This document shows, in pieces, positions 43,741 to 54,100 of a stretch of 64,000 nucleotides of DNA. A program made the position numbers and the translations under genes. Source of the stretch: Hoylesella saccharolytica JCM 17484 (GTDB lineage: Bacteria; Bacteroidota; Bacteroidia; Bacteroidales; Bacteroidaceae); NCBI RefSeq assembly GCF_000614205.1, contig NZ_BAKN01000009.1, positions 1-64,000 on the forward strand, read 5' to 3'. Each line of letters opens with the position of its first letter. Positions within the stretch are counted from its first letter, which is position 1. Below the pieces are notes generated by a model. It did no database searches. It was not told the DNA's origin and saw only the letters and a program-made list of their open reading frames with translations.

Positions 43741-44850
43741 TTATTCTACAGCTTTATCAATCATATTCCACCCCATGATACTTGCTATCTGGGGAATGAT
43801 CGACATGGATAGCTTTTTGTTTCCGTGATAATTGGGATGATAACTCGCTCCCAAATCCTTATCAGGCGTTATCAATCCGGTTGGAAAACCGGCAAAAAAC
43901 ACTTTCTTATCAGCATACATTCGCTGCTTCAATAGCTCCAAACAAGTGGTAAGATAGCGATTGGCCGAATGGGCTTTTACACATAATACAGGTATATTCT
44001 GCCCGTAACGGCTTCTTATTGTATCAATCATTTGTATGTAGGCATCTACATACTGTTGCGGTGTAGGGGTCACAATGGTCGAAAAATCATTGGTTCCAAG
44101 ATTAATAACCACCAAGTCAGGTGTGTAAGCCTTAAAGTCGTAAGGTGTCGTTGCGTGCTGGTCATAAACCTGTAAATAACGGCTTCGCATCGTCCCTTCA
44201 GACCTTTGCACATTGTCTCCATAATTTCTTACCATTCCGCGTCCCGAATGGGCAACCAGCACATAATCGGCATTAAAATAGCGGGCAATAATACATCCGT
44301 AAGCCTTGTTACAGTTTTCAGTGTCTAATCGGAACGGCTCAGTAGGCTGATTGCTCTCTGTTCCGAAGCCGCAGGTGTACGAATCACCGATAAATTCGAT
44401 TATCCGTTCTTTACGTTGAACAGGAAAGAGTGTTCCACCCGCAGACAAATAAACCGCCGAAAGAGTGGTACAGCCATATTCTCCTTCTGTGCATTTTTGA
44501 AGTCGCAGTAAATGTTTTCCTTTTTTCAGTCCTTCAACCAGTGTTACCCGATGGGGCGTATCGCCGGTAAAATGCAGCTTGGCAACCCATTTTCCGTCTA
44601 CAAAAACATTATGATAGCTCTCTCCCTTTTCTGCTATTTCTACGGCAATACCCGTTCCAGTAAAGCCCATTTGCAGATAAGTACCCACCCAATCGTAGCT
44701 TACCGTACCGTCTTTTACCTCAACACGGCCGGTATAAAGAATGTTCGGATCGGTAGGTGTATATTTACGAGCGTAATTAAGACCACCTGCAGCATAACTC
44801 GAGAGGGATATACAGAGGCTAAGCGCTACTAAAGTAAGTATCTTTTTCAT
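43741..44850 (-). CDS. CE2-like SGNH/GDSL carbohydrate esterase
   Basis: Exported esterase of 369 residues: signal peptide (MKKILTLVALSLCISLSSYA), an N-terminal beta-sandwich (residues 25-140, GRVEVKDGTVSYDWVGTYL, TGIAVEIAEKG) and a C-terminal SGNH domain with GDSYTCGFG (nucleophile Ser), NLGTNDF (Asn block) and SYHPNYHGNKK (Asp/His region). The two-domain layout is that of carbohydrate esterase family 2, which deacetylates xylan or mannan side groups. It closes an operon DUF4434-MFS-esterase with a 3 bp gap to the transporter, so it probably trims acetyl groups from sugars imported or degraded by this system. Confidence 0.87.
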   Translation of the reverse strand: MKKILTLVALSLCISLSSYAAGGLNYARKYTPTDPNILYTGRVEVKDGTVSYDWVGTYLQMGFTGTGIAVEIAEKGESYHNVFVDGKWVAKLHFTGDTPHRVTLVEGLKKGKHLLRLQKCTEGEYGCTTLSAVYLSAGGTLFPVQRKERIIEFIGDSYTCGFGTESNQPTEPFRLDTENCNKAYGCIIARYFNADYVLVAHSGRGMVRNYGDNVQRSEGTMRSRYLQVYDQHATTPYDFKAYTPDLVVINLGTNDFSTIVTPTPQQYVDAYIQMIDTIRSRYGQNIPVLCVKAHSANRYLTTCLELLKQRMYADKKVFFAGFPTGLITPDKDLGASYHPNYHGNKKLSMSIIPQIASIMGWNMIDKAVE

Positions 44851-44853
44851 TGT

Positions 44854-46251
44854 TCAACGTTTGTTTCGAGTCCAATATTGTTCTATTTCTTCAAGCGACA
44901 TACCGGCTGTTTCGGGCACACATTTCCACATAATGAGCATATAAGGCACACACATCACAGCGAAAAGTACAAACGTACCCGAAGGACTGAGGGTTTCTAA
45001 CATCCATGGTGTGAGCTGCCCAATTAGGAAAGTACCAATCCACAAGGCAAATCCCGCAATCGACATCGCCAGTCCGCGAACACTGTTGGGGTACATCTCC
45101 GACAGTAGCACCCATACAACAGCGCTGATGGAGATGGCGCAACAGAAGACGTAGAACAGGAAAGAGCTGAGCATAAAATAAACCGAAAGTCCCAACGTAT
45201 CGGCAAAACTAAAATAAAAAGCAGTAGCCAAGAGCGATAATATCATTCCCGATACGCCATAATAAATCAGTTTTTTCCGTCCCACCTTATCTATAATAAA
45301 CATCGCAATGATGGTTGTAACGGTATTGACAACACCTACCAGCACCTGACAGAACAAAGGATCGTCCATACCGGCATCTTTAAAGATAGACGGACCGTAA
45401 TAAAGCACGGCGTTAACGCCCATAAACTGACCTAAAATAGCTATACAAACGCCAATAACAACAGCCGTAAAGATGCCCGGCTTGAACAGTAGTCGCCAGT
45501 CGGTTTTTTCTTCGTTCTTCATCGCTGCACTTACATTTCCAATCATTTCGTTTACCTCTTCGGCATTCGAAAACAGCTTTTGTAAAATGCCTTGCGCCTT
45601 ATCGCGCTTGTTTTTGATAATCAACCAGCGCGGACTTTCGGGAATAAAGAAGAGCCAAACAAAAAAGAGAATGGCGGGTGCAGACTCCATTCCGAGCATG
45701 CCGCGCCACACTTCATCTACAAATATCAATTGCAAAGCAGACGAAGAGAAATGTGCCGTATGCGACAACAACAACAAAAGGTAGTTGACCAGATAAGCGC
45801 CCAAAAAGCCTATCGTGATGGCCAACTGGTAAAGAGATACCAAACGACCGCGATATTCGGCAATGGCAATCTCTGAAATATACATTGGTGCGGCAATAGA
45901 AATTACACCGATGCCGATACCGCCAATAAGTCTTGAAACAATTAAGAATGTAAACGTGGGACTGTAAGCGCAGCCTACACCCGAAACGGCAAAAAGAACG
46001 GCGGCCAAAAACATCGTCGGGCGACGACCCAAACGGTCGCTCAGCCAACCTGCAAAAGCAACGCCGATAATCGAGCCGATGAGCGCACAGCCTACATACC
46101 AGCCTTGTTGTATCACGTCCAAACCGAATTTAACGGTTACATCGTCAATGGTTCCGGATATAACGGCAGCATCGTAGCCAAATAATAATCCACCAATGGC
46201 GGCAGCTATAGTAAGATAGGCAATGTAGCCTAAGTTTGCAGAAGATTTCAT
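44854..46251 (-). CDS. MFS sugar porter
   Basis: Inner-membrane proton/sugar symporter of the sugar porter family (XylE/GalP-like), 465 residues with 12 predicted helices. Signature motifs: FGYDAAVISGTID, SDRLGRRPTMF, GIGVISIAAPMYISEIA-Y-GRLVSLYQL, PESPRWLI, VGRKKLIYYGVSGM and the C-terminal PETAGMSLEEIEQYW. The helix-8 region FMGVNAVLYYGPSIF supports hexose or pentose transport. It lies 18 bp after the DUF4434 gene and 3 bp before the esterase gene, so it likely imports the monosaccharide released by the neighbouring enzymes. Specificity cannot be read from the motifs. Confidence 0.93.
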   Translation of the reverse strand: MKSSANLGYIAYLTIAAAIGGLLFGYDAAVISGTIDDVTVKFGLDVIQQGWYVGCALIGSIIGVAFAGWLSDRLGRRPTMFLAAVLFAVSGVGCAYSPTFTFLIVSRLIGGIGIGVISIAAPMYISEIAIAEYRGRLVSLYQLAITIGFLGAYLVNYLLLLLSHTAHFSSSALQLIFVDEVWRGMLGMESAPAILFFVWLFFIPESPRWLIIKNKRDKAQGILQKLFSNAEEVNEMIGNVSAAMKNEEKTDWRLLFKPGIFTAVVIGVCIAILGQFMGVNAVLYYGPSIFKDAGMDDPLFCQVLVGVVNTVTTIIAMFIIDKVGRKKLIYYGVSGMILSLLATAFYFSFADTLGLSVYFMLSSFLFYVFCCAISISAVVWVLLSEMYPNSVRGLAMSIAGFALWIGTFLIGQLTPWMLETLSPSGTFVLFAVMCVPYMLIMWKCVPETAGMSLEEIEQYWTRNKR

Positions 46252-46269
46252 TGAAAAGGGTTTTACCGG

Positions 46270-47355
46270 TTATTTAATTTCAAAATATTCTTTATATCGG
46301 TCGTACAGATGGTGCGCCTGAATATAAGCCGACTGCGGACTCATAAAATGTGAGAATTCAAAAGTGATGGCTTTATCGTATCCGCAACGTTTGGCAGCCT
46401 CAAGTTTCATGCGCAATTTATCGAACTTAATGGGTAAAAACTTAATCGGCATATCGCGGTCAAAGGTTTCGGCGTTAGTCCAACACTTCATGCCATACCT
46501 GTCGGCAAGTTTCTTATTCACAGAGAAGAAGGCATCCAACTCATCATAATCAATGTGCCCGTCTTGAAAAGCGCAGGCATCTACCACATCGTGTATACCG
46601 TCAAATATCTCATTCCACTCTCGCTCATGTTCTTCTACAGACACCGCATTGTCCTTTGTGAGCTGTGCACCTTCCACTGCTTTCTTGCCATCGATCCACG
46701 GAGAGATAAATACCGGCTGTCCTCCCGACACATCTTTGCATTGTTTTCCCAAAGCGTGAAACGTTGGGATAGCCCCCTTTGTCTGTCTGCTGATTTCTGT
46801 ACTGATATACCAGCCCCTGAAGCTTTTATGATGTCCGTATCGCTTCCATACCTCATCGATAACATATTTGTTATCCTCTATCTCCCAAGACATATCGCCG
46901 GTATCCCAGTAATGTCCCGAATCATACAGTCCGAAGTAAAATTTCATGCCGTACTTGTCAGCCAAACGCAAATACATATCTATCAAATCGACCGACGGCA
47001 TATAGCAGTTGTGCTTCTTTATTAAATAAGGTGAGGGGTAAGTTATAAACTTTCTGTAACCGCAACGAATAACAATAACAGTGTCGATACCTACCGACTT
47101 CATATATTTAAAGTCTTGTTCCCACTCTTTTTCGCCCCAGTTTTGGTGCGGAATGTCGTGCGAAATCTCGTCTAAAAAAGTACCCGTAATCTGCAAACCA
47201 TTCTTCTTCGGAACGATGAGCGGACTGCTTATCCGCTCTGAAACAGCCTTGCGAGTGGTCTTACCGATTTCGTTTGCTCGAATCAGCGACGGGGCAACAA
47301 TTGCCGAAGCGCCTGCTAACGCCATCTTCTTAAGAAATTCTCTTCTATTTGTCAT
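46270..47355 (-). CDS. DUF4434 family protein, TIM-barrel glycosidase-like, Tat-type signal
   Basis: A 361-residue exported protein. The N-terminus has a twin-arginine-type signal (TNRREFLKKMALAGASAIVAPSLI). The body matches the DUF4434 family, a TIM-barrel group distantly related to GH5/GH-A enzymes: ITGTFLDEISHDIPHQNWGEKEWEQDFKYMKSVGIDTVIV, KYGMKFYFGLYDSGHYWDTGD, FRGWYISTEISRQTK, and the C-terminal AITFEFSHFMSPQ. Acidic residues at the ends of strands 4 and 7 (STE, FEF) could be catalytic but this is not established. First gene of the three-gene minus-strand operon. Confidence 0.85.
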   Translation of the reverse strand: MTNRREFLKKMALAGASAIVAPSLIRANEIGKTTRKAVSERISSPLIVPKKNGLQITGTFLDEISHDIPHQNWGEKEWEQDFKYMKSVGIDTVIVIRCGYRKFITYPSPYLIKKHNCYMPSVDLIDMYLRLADKYGMKFYFGLYDSGHYWDTGDMSWEIEDNKYVIDEVWKRYGHHKSFRGWYISTEISRQTKGAIPTFHALGKQCKDVSGGQPVFISPWIDGKKAVEGAQLTKDNAVSVEEHEREWNEIFDGIHDVVDACAFQDGHIDYDELDAFFSVNKKLADRYGMKCWTNAETFDRDMPIKFLPIKFDKLRMKLEAAKRCGYDKAITFEFSHFMSPQSAYIQAHHLYDRYKEYFEIK

Positions 47356-47610
47356 GTTGTAGACAGGTATTATTATTTAATGTGTTTATTTTTGGCGACT
47401 AAGTTAGTTATTTTTTTACGAATACCAAATATTTATTTATTGATTATTTTAAATAGGCCGGTTTCCAGCTCCTTATTTTATTAAATAACAGCAACGAGAT
47501 GGAAAGAATACGTCAACTCGAAATAAGAAATGCTGCCGATAACACTTGTTGAATTGTTGTCAAATACGTGCTTTAACCTTTTCTGCGATACTTGTTCATG
47601 ATTACATTCC

Positions 47611-47845
47611 CTCCTAACCTTCCCCGGAATAAAGGTGAAAGGTTGAAAAGGTGAAAAAGTGAAAGGATGTAGAGGTCATATAAAGAGCAAAAAGCAACTA
47701 ATGTATTACACCTATCCCTTTATTTTAATATGTTGAGTTTCTCCTTTATAACTATTGAGTTCTCTCTTGATAAAGCCTTCGAGTGGTTATGCAGCACACC
47801 TTTTCCCTTAAAAAGGGGAGAAAGAGAGGGGATGACTTATGTTCA
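47611..47845 (+). repeat. Dispersed repeat, family II, copy 2
   Basis: Starts with CCCTCCTAACCTTCCCCGG, then the GGTGAAAGGTTGAAAAGG minisatellite (47633-47667), TATAAAGAGCAAA, CACCTATCCCTTTATT, two TTGAGTnTCTCnTT units and the TTTTCCCTTAAAAAGGGGAG hairpin. It matches 25-235 closely. The gap 47356-47610 shows nothing gene-like. Confidence 0.8.
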
Positions 47846-47963
47846 ATTCAGACTAAACAACAACATAGTGCCAATAGATGGTTTGTAAGTTTTTAGCCTT
47901 AAAATGTTTCAAATTGTTAGTTTAACCATTGTTAAAGACATAGGCGCTACCTCAAAATGCTTG

Positions 47964-48323
47964 CGATAGAAATCAGCGAAGAGCCATCGGCTCGCAAAAA
48001 CACGCGTATTTTTGCGCTTTGTATCTTCTTGAAAATCAAATATTTGCCCGTTTCTCACCATCTTTTACTTGTTTTTAAATATTCCAAAACGCCCTAAAAC
48101 CGTGCTTTTCGAGGTGTAAAAACATAGGTTTTGGCATGCAAAAGATGATGTTTTACAATGTAAAAGCTATGCTTTTGCCACTTAAAACCTATGCTTCTGC
48201 ATTTTCAGGACTATTTTTTGACCAAATAAACGAAAGTTTTTCTGTAAATGAGAGATGTTAAATGACAAGAAAAGAGAAAAGTCAAACTGTTCTTAAACGT
48301 TAAAAAAGTTACGATTTGAAAGC
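47964..48323 (+). repeat. Dispersed repeat, family I, copy E
   Basis: Five AAAA-N7-TTTT-N7 units start at 48096, 48118, 48140, 48162 and 48184, exactly 22 bp apart. The left module has GGCTCGCAAAAACACGCG; the right module has TTTTTTGACCAAATAAACG and ends in AAACGTTAAAAAAGTTACG. It directly follows a family II copy. Confidence 0.85.
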
Positions 48324-48330
48324 AACTTAT

Positions 48331-48515
48331 AAGGTGAAAAAGTGAAAAGGTGAAAGGGTATTTCTTGGATGAAAGATGAAAGAATAAGGATGAAGGTTTG
48401 TATGTTTGTCCGTCTCCCGTAACCTACTTTTACCTACTTAATCCTACCTTATCTACCTCACCTACTTACCAACTACATTTTTTCACCCTTCCACCTTTTC
48501 ACTTTTCCACTTTTA
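48331..48515. repeat. GGTGAAAAGTG minisatellite in inverted pair
   Basis: AAGGTGAAAAAGTGAAAAGG (48331-48350) is mirrored by CCTTTTCACTTTTCC (about 48491-48505) with some 140 bp between, which also contains four TACCTA-type words (CCTACTTTTACCTAC, CTTATCTACC, CACCTACTTACC). Transcribed, it could form a long stem. No gene. Confidence 0.55.
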
Positions 48516-48656
48516 AACGTTCGTATTCTTTCATCCTTCACTCAAAAATCTCACCCTAATAAACTACCCGCCACCCAGCTTTAAGAAGTAAATTTCTTAT
48601 CAAAGACAAGCAATTCAAGAAATAAAAAAGGAATAATAAAAATTACTTTCAATAAT

Positions 48657-48687
48657 TTGGCGCATTAAATAAAAGAAATTATATTTG
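48657..48687 (+). promoter_or_regulatory. Bacteroidetes-type promoter for the AGE operon
   Basis: TTTG at 48657, exactly 19 bp spacer, then TATATTTG at 48680-48687. It starts the operon AGE epimerase-phosphoesterase-susC-susD. Confidence 0.8.
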
Positions 48688-48772
48688 TAGCAGAAATAAT
48701 AAAAGAAGATATTAAATAGCTTATCTTTTTCAACTTTAAAATTAAAATAACTTTTATATAAACACTAATAAA

Positions 48773-49960
48773 ATGGATATTAAAAAGTATTTGGAGACTT
48801 GGGCAAAGTCGTATAAAGAAGATTTGACACAAAACATTATGCCGTTTTGGATGAAATATGGCGTAGACAAAAAAAACGGAGGGGTTTATACGTGTGTAGA
48901 TAGAGACGGAAGCCTGATGGACACCACTAAATCGGTGTGGTTTCAAGGACGGTTTGCTTTTGTATGCGCGTATGCTTACAATCATATCGAGAAAAACGAA
49001 GAATGGCTTGCAGCTGCCCAATCAACAATAGACTTTATTGAAAAATACTGTTTCGATAACGATGGACATATGTACTTCTCGATAACACACGACGGCAGAC
49101 CTTTGCGCAAAAGGCGTTACGTGTTCTCAGAAACATTTGCAGCCATCGCCATGTCTGAATATGCATTGGCCTCGGGCGACCGTTCGTATGCCGATAAAGC
49201 CGTAAAAATATTCAAAGACACCTTGCGTTTTCTCTCCACTCCGGGCTTTTTAACTCCTAAATTTGAACCGGAGGTGAAATTACAAGGCCATTCCATTGTA
49301 ATGATTTTAATCAATGTGGCGTCTTGTTTACGACTGGTCAGCGACGACCCGATACTTACACGACAGATAGACGAGTCGATAGAGAAACTGAAAAAATATT
49401 TTATGCACCCCGAATTCAAGGCGTTGCTCGAGAGTGTAGGCCCCAATGGCGAGTTTATAGATACGAACATGACACGCCTCATCAATCCCGGTCACTGTAT
49501 AGAAACGGCTTGGTTTATCATGGAAGAGGCCAAAACACGCAACTGGAACAAAGATTTGACGGATATGGCACTGACAATCTTCGACTGGTCTTGGGACTGG
49601 GGATGGGACAAAAGTTATGGTGGCATCATCAATTTCAGAGACTGTCGCAACCTGCCCGTGCAAGATTATTCGCAAGATATGAAGTTCTGGTGGCCCCAAT
49701 GCGAGGCTATCATCGCTTCGCTTTACGCATACCTGGCCACCGGAGACGACGAATATATCTATCGACATCAACGTATCAGCGAATGGACTTACGCTCATTT
49801 TCCTGATGCAAAATATGGCGAATGGTACGGTTATCTGCACCGCGACGGCAGGGTAGCACAGCCGGCAAAGGGTAATCTCTTTAAAGGGCCCTTCCATATT
49901 CCCAGAATGATGATTAAATCGTACACACTTTGCAAAGAAATTCTCGATAAGATGGGGTAA
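48773..49960 (+). CDS. AGE family epimerase/isomerase
   Basis: A 395-residue cytosolic (alpha/alpha)6-barrel enzyme of the N-acylglucosamine 2-epimerase family, which interconverts sugars at C2 (for example GlcNAc/ManNAc, glucose/mannose or cellobiose). Typical segments: MPFWMKYGVDKKNGGVYTCVDRDG, KSVWFQGRFAFVCAYAYN, LQGHSIVMILINVASCL, LINPGHCIETAWFIMEEA, KFWWPQCEAIIASLYAYL, GEWYGYLHRDGR and KGPFHIPRMM. The conserved His residues in LQGHS, NPGHC and GPFH are in place. First gene of the plus-strand operon, 2 bp from the phosphoesterase gene, hence probably a step in using the sugar taken up. Exact substrate unknown. Confidence 0.9.
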   Translation: MDIKKYLETWAKSYKEDLTQNIMPFWMKYGVDKKNGGVYTCVDRDGSLMDTTKSVWFQGRFAFVCAYAYNHIEKNEEWLAAAQSTIDFIEKYCFDNDGHMYFSITHDGRPLRKRRYVFSETFAAIAMSEYALASGDRSYADKAVKIFKDTLRFLSTPGFLTPKFEPEVKLQGHSIVMILINVASCLRLVSDDPILTRQIDESIEKLKKYFMHPEFKALLESVGPNGEFIDTNMTRLINPGHCIETAWFIMEEAKTRNWNKDLTDMALTIFDWSWDWGWDKSYGGIINFRDCRNLPVQDYSQDMKFWWPQCEAIIASLYAYLATGDDEYIYRHQRISEWTYAHFPDAKYGEWYGYLHRDGRVAQPAKGNLFKGPFHIPRMMIKSYTLCKEILDKMG

Positions 49961-49962
49961 AG

Positions 49963-50970
49963 ATGAAAACGAAAATCGTTTTTCTCTTTTGGTTGTTAAC
50001 CACCACATGTCTGGCTCAACAACTGAAGTTTCGCAGCAACGGGGAGTTTAAAATTGCGCAGTTTACCGACCTGCATTATGCCAAAGACAATCCCCGTTCT
50101 ATGGCTGCACTGAAGTGTTTGGATGCCGTTATCGGGACAGAACGTCCCGACCTCATCGTAGTAACGGGCGATATTATCTACTCTTGGCCCGGAAACAAAG
50201 CCATGCAAGACGTGTTAGACTGTGTAGATAAGCATAACATACCATTTGTTTTCCTTTTCGGCAATCACGATGCAGCAGAAGGAGCCACCACCAATGAAGC
50301 GCTTTACGATCAGATGCGTAAGATGAATAACAACATTCAGCCTGATCGCAAAGGCGCAACAGCACCCGATTATGTACTGACCATCCGGTCGCACACAGGT
50401 AAAAACAATGCCGCCCTACTCTACTGTCTCGACTCGCATAGCATGTCGACCCTCAAAGGAGAAGACGGGTATGCGTGGCTGACCTTTGAACAGGTGGCTT
50501 GGTACAGAGCGCAGAGTCAACAGCTGGCAGCTGCCAACCAAGGAAAACCGTTGCCGGCGCTGGCCTTTTTCCATATTCCTTTGCCCGAATATAACACCGC
50601 AACGACCCATGAAGAGGCGGTGATGATAGGCACACGAATGGAAGCTGCCTGCTCTCCGAAACTCAATTCGGGTATGTTTACAGCCATGAAAGAAAGAGGA
50701 GATGTAATGGGAATCTTTGTGGGTCACGACCACGATAATGACTATTCGGTGATGTGGCATAACATTCTGCTGGCCTACGGACGCTTTTCGGGTGGCAACA
50801 CAGAGTATAATCATCTGCCCAACGGGACACGAATTATTGTGCTGAAAGAAGGAGAAAGAAGCTTTGATACCTACATCCGTCTGCGGTCGGGCGAGGTGGT
50901 GAACCGCAGTAAATATCCTGACAGCTATATAAAAGACGACTGGCGTACGCGAAAAATCAGCGAAGAGTAA
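49963..50970 (+). CDS. Exported metallophosphoesterase
   Basis: A 335-residue calcineurin-like phosphoesterase: signal peptide (MKTKIVFLFWLLTTTCLA), then metal-binding motifs FTDLHYA (D-x-H), VVTGDIIY (GD), LFGNHDAAEG (GNHD), FFHIPLPEY and GIFVGHDHDND (GHDH). It would hydrolyse a phosphate ester in the periplasm. The start is 2 bp past the AGE epimerase stop, so the two genes are coupled. The pairing of a sugar epimerase with a periplasmic phosphoesterase suggests removal of a phosphate group from an imported glycan, but no substrate is evident. Confidence 0.9.
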   Translation: MKTKIVFLFWLLTTTCLAQQLKFRSNGEFKIAQFTDLHYAKDNPRSMAALKCLDAVIGTERPDLIVVTGDIIYSWPGNKAMQDVLDCVDKHNIPFVFLFGNHDAAEGATTNEALYDQMRKMNNNIQPDRKGATAPDYVLTIRSHTGKNNAALLYCLDSHSMSTLKGEDGYAWLTFEQVAWYRAQSQQLAAANQGKPLPALAFFHIPLPEYNTATTHEEAVMIGTRMEAACSPKLNSGMFTAMKERGDVMGIFVGHDHDNDYSVMWHNILLAYGRFSGGNTEYNHLPNGTRIIVLKEGERSFDTYIRLRSGEVVNRSKYPDSYIKDDWRTRKISEE

Positions 50971-51108
50971 ACGAACAAACAATACGACGGTAAGCCCCTA
51001 AGTAGCTTGCTTCCGCACAAGAACATAGCCTGACGCTTTATCAACGGGCAATATACAGAAACAGAGCAAATAGAATAAACATATACGTTAACTAAATTAC
51101 TTTTCAAA

Positions 51109-54100
51109 ATGAAACTTTCGAGCTATCAAACAAGTAAAGGCAGAAAGACCGTTGCTGCGCTCTTTCTGGCAGGTCTGATGGGAATCGGAACACTCCCGAC
51201 ACAGGCCAAGAGCCCCGAAACCACTTCGGGACTTCAACAGCAAGCACAAAAAACCGTTACAGGTATTGTTCTCGACGAGCAAGGCGAACCCGTTATAGGG
51301 GCCAGTGTCTATGTCGAAGGTACTAAAAACGGGGTTATAACGGGTACCAACGGAAAGTTTTCCATACAGACAGACGCCGTTGCATCGCTCGTTATATCCT
51401 ACATCGGATACGAAACACAAACGGTATCGGTGGCCAATAAAAACGCCATCCGCGTACTGCTTGTTCCGGCATCATCACAGTTGAACGAAGTGGTGGTGAC
51501 GGCATTGGGTATCAAACGTGAGAAAAAAGCACTGGGATATGCTATGCAAGAGGTGAACACTTCGTCACTGACAGAAAACAAATCGGCAAGTGTTGCCAAT
51601 ATGTTACAGGGCAAAATCGCAGGTGTTCAGATTGCGCAATCGGGTACCGGACTGGGTGGTTCGACACGTATCGTGATGCGCGGACTAAACTCGTTGAGTG
51701 GTAACAACCAGCCGTTGTGGGTTGTAGACGGTATGCCCATCAACGACGGAACGGCTGAACAGGCCAGCGAATGGGGCGGAAGCGACTATGCAGGTGCTGC
51801 ATCGGAGATTAATCCGGAAGACATTGAGAGCATATCGGTACTGAAAGGAGCTAATGCCGCAGCGCTATACGGCTCGCGGGCACAAAACGGAGCCATTGTC
51901 ATCACCACCAAAAAAGGACGCATGGGACAACCGCTCAGTATCGAATATAACGGTAACCTGAACATTACCAACGTATATTCGCCTTACGATTATCAAAACG
52001 AATACGGACAAGGATCGGGCGGAAACTATCTACAGTGAGAAAACAAGCTGGGGTAGCAAGCTCGACGGGCGCACGGTAGATAATTGGCGCAAAACATTAT
52101 ATAACGACAACAGGTATTCTTCGTATGCACTAACCCCGCAAAAAGATTATATCAAAGACTTCTACGAAACGGGCGTAGCATACGCCAACACGCTAACGGC
52201 ATCTGCCGGAGGCGAATATCTATCGGGAAGACTGTCGTTTACGGATACCAGAGCTTACGATGTGGTGCCCAACTACAAACAAAACAGACAATATTTTGCC
52301 CTGAACACAGAGTTTAAAAACAAACGACTGACGATCGGAGCAAAGTTAAATTACATGCGCGAGATTACCCGCAACCGGCCCGGACAAGGTGAATACGGAC
52401 TGATGGTACAGTTGGTAAAGATGCCGAGAGGTATCCGTCTGGCAGATTTAAGAGACCCACGCGGTACAGGAACCTATGCCAACAATGCCGTAAACTGGTC
52501 AGGGCCAAGCGATAATTACGCCAATCCGTATGCGCTGACCGCACCCGAGAACGGTAATTATGCTGAACGCGACCGCATCATCGGTCAACTTACGGCTTCT
52601 TATCAGTTTACCGATTACCTGCGGCTGACAGGTCGTGTGGGTGTAGACAAGTATAACGACCATGTCAAAAATTATAACGCGCTACCCGACCCCACATCAA
52701 CGGCATCGCAATATGTTAATGCCATGTCGGCCAACAAAGAGTTTAATGCCGACCTTATCCTATATTTTGATAAGAGCGTGGGCGACTTTAGCTTTAACGC
52801 CAACGCCGGAACATCGGTTGTTAACATGCGTTACGATGCCCTATCAGGCTCTTCCGGTCTGTTCGCCATTCCCAATTCAATCAATTTGGTGAACGGTTTG
52901 ACGCAGACACCGGGCGAAGGTTACTCTAAAAAAGAAATCCAATCGGTATTCTTCTCAGGTACGTTCGGCTACAAAAATATGCTCTTCCTCGACATAACGG
53001 GTCGTAACGACTGGTCGTCTACCTTACCTCGCAGCAATCGTTCGTACTTCTATCCGTCGGTAAGTTTAAGCGGTATCGTTTCAGAAATGATAAAGCTACC
53101 CGAATGGATGACGTATTGGAAGGTGAGAGGATCTTGGGCAAAGGTGGGTAACGACACCGATCCTTACAAGCTCGCCACTTATTATTATCTATGGACATCG
53201 GGTGATAAGATTGATGCAGAAGGTGATAAGGTAAACCCGATGATTTTGAAACAGTATCTCAGCAAGTTTAAAGCATTGACTGATTTGAAGCCCGAAACAA
53301 CCACATCGTCGGAAATCGGAACGGAGATACGCTTGTTCAACAATCGACTATCGTTCGATTTCACCTATTATAATACAAGAACCAAGAATCAAATTCTCAG
53401 TGTAGATATGCCCGGTTCGTCGGGTTATACCAGCAAGATGATTAATGCGGGTACCATCAAAAGTCATGGTTTGGAATTGATGATAGGCGGAACACCCATC
53501 AAAAATAAAGACTGGAACTGGGACATTAACCTGAACTGGGGTCTGAACCGCACCCGTTGCGAGTCGTTAGACAGCGATATTTCACGCTACACACTGGGCA
53601 AAACACGCGCTGCCAGCGTTGTTGTTGAGTCGGGTGGAAAGTATGGCGACATCGTGGGTAAGGCTTATAAGCGCGACGCCAACGGTAACATCATCGTGAA
53701 TAATCAAGGTTTGCCCGAGAGTGAATCAGACAAAGTAATCGGTAATATGATGCCCGATTGGACCGGTTCGGTAGGCAACACGCTAAAATACAAAGACCTT
53801 GTACTGACAGCTTTGGTAGATATTCGTCAAGGCGGAGATTTTATTTCGCTTACCGATAACTATGCTACCCAGCAGGGAACATCAGCCAAGACGCTGTACG
53901 GGCGCGCTACCGGCGAACAAATTGTGGTAGACGGCGTAACGGCAGCAGGCACAAAGAACACCGTAGGCATAAGTGCCGAGAAATATTGGTCGGGCATTGC
54001 CGGTCCTGAAGGCATTATGGAAGAGTTTGTACACAAAGGTTCGTATGTAAAAATGCGCGAATTATCGCTCGGATATATTCTGCCCCAATCATGGCTAAAG

